The notes beneath the pieces are model-generated. The model was not told the origin of the DNA. It did no database searches and was given only the letters and a program-made list of their open reading frames with translations. A stretch of DNA of 42,709 bases. It comes from an uncultured Ruminococcus sp. (lineage in GTDB: Bacteria > Bacillota > Clostridia > Oscillospirales > Ruminococcaceae). Made by a program: the position numbers and the translations under genes. The stretch covers positions 1-42,709 of the forward strand of contig NZ_CAKSNX010000013.1 of assembly GCF_934476685.1 (NCBI RefSeq). Reading direction: 5' to 3'. This document shows, piece after piece, positions 39,417-42,709 of the stretch. Positions within the stretch are counted from its first letter, which is position 1. Each line of letters starts with the position of its first letter.

Positions 39417-41687
39417 ATGAAAGATCAGACAGATTTCAGCAATAAATACAGCGTTCTCCGTGACTTTTTCGGACATACATCTTTTAGAAACGGTCAGGAG
39501 AATATAATAGATTCCATACTTTCGGGCAGAGATACTCTCGGCATTATGCCGACGGGAGCAGGAAAGTCAATGTGCTATCAGATACCTGCGCTTATGCTGG
39601 AGGGTATAACGGTAGTGGTTTCGCCCCTTATATCTCTTATGAAAGATCAGGTGAACTCGCTTATACAATCGGGCGTAAGGGCGGCTTATTTAAACTCATC
39701 GCTGTCCCAGCAGCAGTATGAAACGGCTGTATCCAATGCCGCACAGGGAATGTATAAGGTGATATATGTTGCCCCGGAACGGCTTTGCACTCAGTCATTT
39801 CTTTCACTGGCGAAAAGGGTGAGGATATCTATGCTGACTGTTGACGAGGCGCACTGTGTTTCTCAGTGGGGACAGGATTTCCGCCCGTCATATATGAAAA
39901 TACCTGAATTTATCTCCATGCTGCCGTACAGACCCATACTGAGCGCATTCACTGCCACCGCAACTGCACAGGTAAGAGATGATATCATAAAGATGCTGAC
40001 ATTGCGTGATCCATTCTGTCTGACCACAGGCTTTGACAGAAAAAATCTCTATTTCGGTGTCGTCCATGCAAAGGATAAGTATGCTCAGACTAAGGCGATA
40101 GTGGAGGAAAACAAGGATAAGTTCGGTATAATATACTGCTTCACAAGAAAAAACGTTGATAAAGTCTGCGAAAAGCTCAGACAGGACGGTTACAACTGTT
40201 CACGCTATCACGCAGGACTTTCTGACGAAGAACGCCGCAGAAATCAGGACGATTTTATTTTCGACAGAGTTAATGTCATAGCGGCGACAAATGCTTTCGG
40301 TATGGGAATAGATAAATCGAACGTTTCCTATGTCATACATTACAATATGCCGAAAAATATAGAAAGCTATTATCAGGAGGCTGGCAGAGCAGGACGTGAC
40401 GGAAACGAGGCGAAATGCATACTGCTTTACAGTCCGCAGGACGTAAGAACAAATCGTTTCCTTATAGAAAACTCAAACGAAAATCCCGACCTTGATGATG
40501 AAACTGTTGAGGCTCTCCACAAAAAGGACCTTCAAAGATTAAAAGCAATGACGGATTACTGTAATACGGACAAGTGCCTGCGCAGCTTTATTCTGAACTA
40601 TTTCGGCGAAAACTCTTCGGGGCAGTGTTCAAACTGTTCGGGCTGCATAGGCGAGTTTGAAGAGGTGGATATAACCGTTGAGGCGCAGAAGATACTTTCC
40701 TGCATATACAGACTTCACCGCAGGGGAAAACGTTTCGGTGCAGGAGTTGTGGCACAGATACTCAAAGGCTCTGACTGCGCAAAGATCCGTGACAACGAGC
40801 TTAACACGCTTTCCACCTATGGCATAATGTCCGACAGCACAGAAGTGAGGATAAGGCAGATAATAAAATTCCTCACAGCGGAAAATTACATATGCGAGGG
40901 CGACTATCAGACGCTTATGCTCACAAGACGTTACGCCGAGATACTTATGGAGAAAAAGAGCATCACAATGCGCTTTCCGAAAGGACAGGCGAAAACCTCT
41001 GCTCCTTCTGCAAAGAATATGGTTTACAGTTTTGATAAGGAACTTTTCGAGCGGCTCAGAAAGGTCAGAGCGGATATTGCGGCAAAGATATCTATGCCTG
41101 CATATATTATTTTCACCGATTCTACTCTCAGAGATATGTGCATAAAACTGCCGAAAAATGAAAGTCAGCTTTTGAATGTATCTGGAGTGGGCAAGGCAAA
41201 GCTTGAACGCTACGGAAGATTTTTTACAGCGGAGATAGCAAAGTATCTTAAAGAAAACCCTGACGCTGAAAATAAGAGCCTTATTCCCACTGAGTATGCA
41301 GAGGGTGCTGACGGCGGCGAGGAAGGTCTGCTGAAAATTGTGAGCGCAAACATCGAAAAGCTTTCCGCTGTGGACGAGGAACTTTCGCTTACTCAGCTGA
41401 GCGACAGAATGCTTACGCAGATAGGCATAACAGGCAACAGCAGGGTGATGGGCAAAGCGGTGAAAAGCTGGCTGATAAATGAAAATTATCTCAGCGAGGT
41501 GGTTATAAAGGGCAGAAAGCATACAAAGACCACTATACTTTCTGCTGAGGCAGGCATTTATGAGGCTGAGAAGGTATCATCTCTCGGAAATGCGTATACA
41601 ACAGTGCTTTATCCAAAAGCGGCGCAGGATTTTATTTTTGAAAATATCGGAGAGATAGTTCAGCTTGCACTTGATAATGACAAATAA
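39417..41687 (+). CDS. recQ: ATP-dependent DNA helicase RecQ
   Basis: RecQ unwinds DNA 3' to 5' in repair of stalled forks and recombination. With the ATG at 39417 the protein has 756 residues. Motifs are: motif 0/I FRNGQENII and MPTGAGKSMCYQIPA, motif II TVDEAHCVSQWGQDFRPSY, motif III AFTATATAQV, motif V ATNAFGMGIDKSNV and motif VI QEAGRAGRDG. Then come the zinc-binding cysteines (CLRSFILNYFGE, CSNCSGC), a winged helix and an HRDC domain (about 545-620). About 130 extra C-terminal residues follow. The longer frame from 39333 has no ribosome site; TTG at 39408 with GAAGGGAAG upstream is an alternative start. Confidence 0.94.
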   Translation: MKDQTDFSNKYSVLRDFFGHTSFRNGQENIIDSILSGRDTLGIMPTGAGKSMCYQIPALMLEGITVVVSPLISLMKDQVNSLIQSGVRAAYLNSSLSQQQYETAVSNAAQGMYKVIYVAPERLCTQSFLSLAKRVRISMLTVDEAHCVSQWGQDFRPSYMKIPEFISMLPYRPILSAFTATATAQVRDDIIKMLTLRDPFCLTTGFDRKNLYFGVVHAKDKYAQTKAIVEENKDKFGIIYCFTRKNVDKVCEKLRQDGYNCSRYHAGLSDEERRRNQDDFIFDRVNVIAATNAFGMGIDKSNVSYVIHYNMPKNIESYYQEAGRAGRDGNEAKCILLYSPQDVRTNRFLIENSNENPDLDDETVEALHKKDLQRLKAMTDYCNTDKCLRSFILNYFGENSSGQCSNCSGCIGEFEEVDITVEAQKILSCIYRLHRRGKRFGAGVVAQILKGSDCAKIRDNELNTLSTYGIMSDSTEVRIRQIIKFLTAENYICEGDYQTLMLTRRYAEILMEKKSITMRFPKGQAKTSAPSAKNMVYSFDKELFERLRKVRADIAAKISMPAYIIFTDSTLRDMCIKLPKNESQLLNVSGVGKAKLERYGRFFTAEIAKYLKENPDAENKSLIPTEYAEGADGGEEGLLKIVSANIEKLSAVDEELSLTQLSDRMLTQIGITGNSRVMGKAVKSWLINENYLSEVVIKGRKHTKTTILSAEAGIYEAEKVSSLGNAYTTVLYPKAAQDFIFENIGEIVQLALDNDK

Positions 41688-41706
41688 AATACAATAGAAA
41701 AAAACG

Positions 41707-41742
41707 ATCGGTGCAGAAGTTTGTGTTCTGCACCGATTTTTT
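41707..41742. terminator. Bidirectional terminator between recQ and the leftward gene
   Basis: ATCGGTGCAGAA (41707-41718) pairs perfectly with TTCTGCACCGAT (41726-41737), with T6 to the right and an A-rich run to the left. Confidence 0.88.
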
Positions 41743-41758
41743 ATATGATATTTTGTTT

Positions 41759-42526
41759 TTATTCTGCTGCGATCCCCATGTCTTCCGTAACTATTCCGTT
41801 ATCCTGTGTGATGTTGAAGATCTTCCAGCTGCCGGAAACCTTTGCAACGTTCACATAAAGCTTAGCTTCCTCAGAACCTGCCGAGCCTTTGAAAGTAACG
41901 TTCACGACCATTTCGTATGGATCTGATATAGTCGGTGCGCTGCCGTAAGCGGCTTCATATTCCGACATATCGTAATCGTCCTTATCAAGAGCAGTTTCAC
42001 GTCCGAAGTCAACATCAATAGTGTAGTTACTGCCGTATGATTCCTTGAAATCAGCATAGAGCGTATTTAAGTATTCTACACTGGAAAGGTTTGCCGTACG
42101 GCGGTCGTTTTCGTAGTCGTCTTTTATTTCCTTAGGGAAACATTTCAGAAAGCTGTCATAGTCATTATTCTGTATGGAATTGAAATATGAAGTAACGACA
42201 TCTTTGCGTGTGTGTGAAAAAATTATGCCGCTGCGGTAAAGCACAAAGATAACAACGCCCACAAAAACTACCGCAACTATCAGAAGAAATTTCAGATTTG
42301 CGCTGTTTGCAACTCCCTTTTTCTTGCCTTTCGCTTTTGCCGCTTTCTTTTCCTTATCCCACTGAGCATACTCAGCCTTTTCTTCCTCAGTCTGGAAACG
42401 TGCAGGCTTTGTTGCCTTTTTATATTTCTGTGCAGCCTTTGAACCCTCGACCTTTTTGCCGTAGCCGCATTTGTCACAATAATCTCCGCTGTAATAAATA
42501 CCGCAGGACTTACAGATCTTAGCCAT
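41759..42526 (-). CDS. Zinc-ribbon membrane protein with NTF2-like outer domain
   Basis: The 255-residue protein starts with a zinc ribbon (ICKSCGIYYSGDYCDKCGYG), followed by a long basic and acidic cytoplasmic linker, one membrane helix (about 78-98, FLLIVAVVFVGVVIFVLY) and an outer domain of about 150 residues. The outer domain begins RKDVVTSYFNSIQNNDYDSF and ends VAKVSGSWKIFNI, a pattern like NTF2-like/DUF4878 domains, in which a cone-shaped pocket binds small ligands. The zinc ribbon plus helix layout resembles the WG-repeat protein at 10093. The function is unknown. It has its own consensus promoter. Confidence 0.82.
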   Translation of the reverse strand: MAKICKSCGIYYSGDYCDKCGYGKKVEGSKAAQKYKKATKPARFQTEEEKAEYAQWDKEKKAAKAKGKKKGVANSANLKFLLIVAVVFVGVVIFVLYRSGIIFSHTRKDVVTSYFNSIQNNDYDSFLKCFPKEIKDDYENDRRTANLSSVEYLNTLYADFKESYGSNYTIDVDFGRETALDKDDYDMSEYEAAYGSAPTISDPYEMVVNVTFKGSAGSEEAKLYVNVAKVSGSWKIFNITQDNGIVTEDMGIAAE

Positions 42527-42578
42527 ATAGCACCTTTGCCCTCCTGAATATCCGAAAAAATTTTAGTCTGTTGAAACA

Positions 42579-42607
42579 ATTATACGACTTTTGCCGCCTG
42601 TTGTCAA
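42579..42607 (-). promoter_or_regulatory. Promoter of the zinc-ribbon membrane protein gene
   Basis: On the reverse strand TTGACA (42607-42602) and TATAAT (42584-42579) have a 17-base spacer, a perfect consensus. Confidence 0.88.
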
Positions 42608-42686
42608 GATTATTTTGTGCCTTGATGTTTAAGTGAAAATTGCAATATAAAATGTCACCAAAGTTCAGAAGGGAGATTTAGTAAAA

Positions 42687-42709
42687 GTGACGCTTCAAAA
42701 GGTGAAAGC
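42687..42709 (+). CDS. Possible start of a further gene, cut by the window end
   Basis: A GTG at 42687 follows AGAAGGGAG (42668-42675) and is open to the window edge (VTLQKVK). Too little is present to identify a product, and the spacing of 11 bases is long. Confidence 0.25.

Noticed and set aside
40629..41522. 297-codon reverse frame over recQ
   Set aside because: It is a shadow of the recQ coding sequence, with no ribosome site and no plausible domain.

Overview
The window looks like chromosome from a low-to-mid GC Gram-positive gut-type Clostridia, most likely Ruminococcus or a close relative. This is inferred from the gene set: a bacterial V-type ATPase operon, a type III glutamine synthetase next to an ammonium channel fused to a P-II domain, PheB/homoserine dehydrogenase linkage, zinc-ribbon and WG-repeat surface proteins, strong GGAGG ribosome sites and consensus sigma-A promoters. 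No rRNA, tRNA, CRISPR array or intact insertion sequence was found.

Region 1 (1-9.3 kb) is accessory DNA that resembles a decayed conjugative or phage-derived element. It holds a gamma-glutamylcyclotransferase-like tail, a DUF4314 protein, a C5-cytosine methyltransferase split into two remnants around an oppositely oriented acetyltransferase, a shrunken antirepressor remnant, a second acetyltransferase and a D12-class adenine methylase. Its cargo is a defence locus of three genes: a TIR-domain protein, then GajA and GajB of the Gabija system.

Region 2 (9.3-20.4 kb) holds envelope and signalling genes. There is a DUF3592 membrane protein and a zinc-ribbon/WG-repeat membrane protein. A leftward operon encodes a secreted protein and a two-permease MacB-type ABC exporter. 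It is followed by an ECF sigma/anti-sigma pair and a divergent LytTR/GHKL two-component system. Just downstream of the kinase is a textbook LytTR-type promoter (two 11-bp direct repeats 21 bp apart in front of TTGAAA-17-TATAAT). It now reads into a tiny aromatic peptide ORF and a decayed ABC ATPase.

Region 3 (20.4-25.0 kb) is core metabolism. A yybP-ykoY-type manganese riboswitch controls mntP. A leftward operon runs pheB, hom, deoxycytidylate deaminase, aroE, NUDIX hydrolase. The promoter position shows that pheB starts at a TTG.

Region 4 (25.4-34.9 kb) is a complete V-type ATPase operon (stalk subunit, C, I, K, F, E, A, B, an extra small two-helix membrane protein, D) followed by a DUF308/HdeD-like membrane protein.

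Region 5 (35.0-42.7 kb) holds glnN, amt-P-II, recQ and a leftward zinc-ribbon membrane lipid-face protein. The leaders of glnN and amt share one design: a 5-bp stem with an AAAGnn hexaloop whose 3' arm overlaps a terminator hairpin. This resembles ANTAR-type antitermination of nitrogen genes.

The most interesting points are the TIR-plus-Gabija locus with a possible jelly-roll sensor domain, the paired nitrogen-gene leaders, the LytTR promoter with its micro-ORF, and the unassigned small membrane gene inside the V-ATPase operon.
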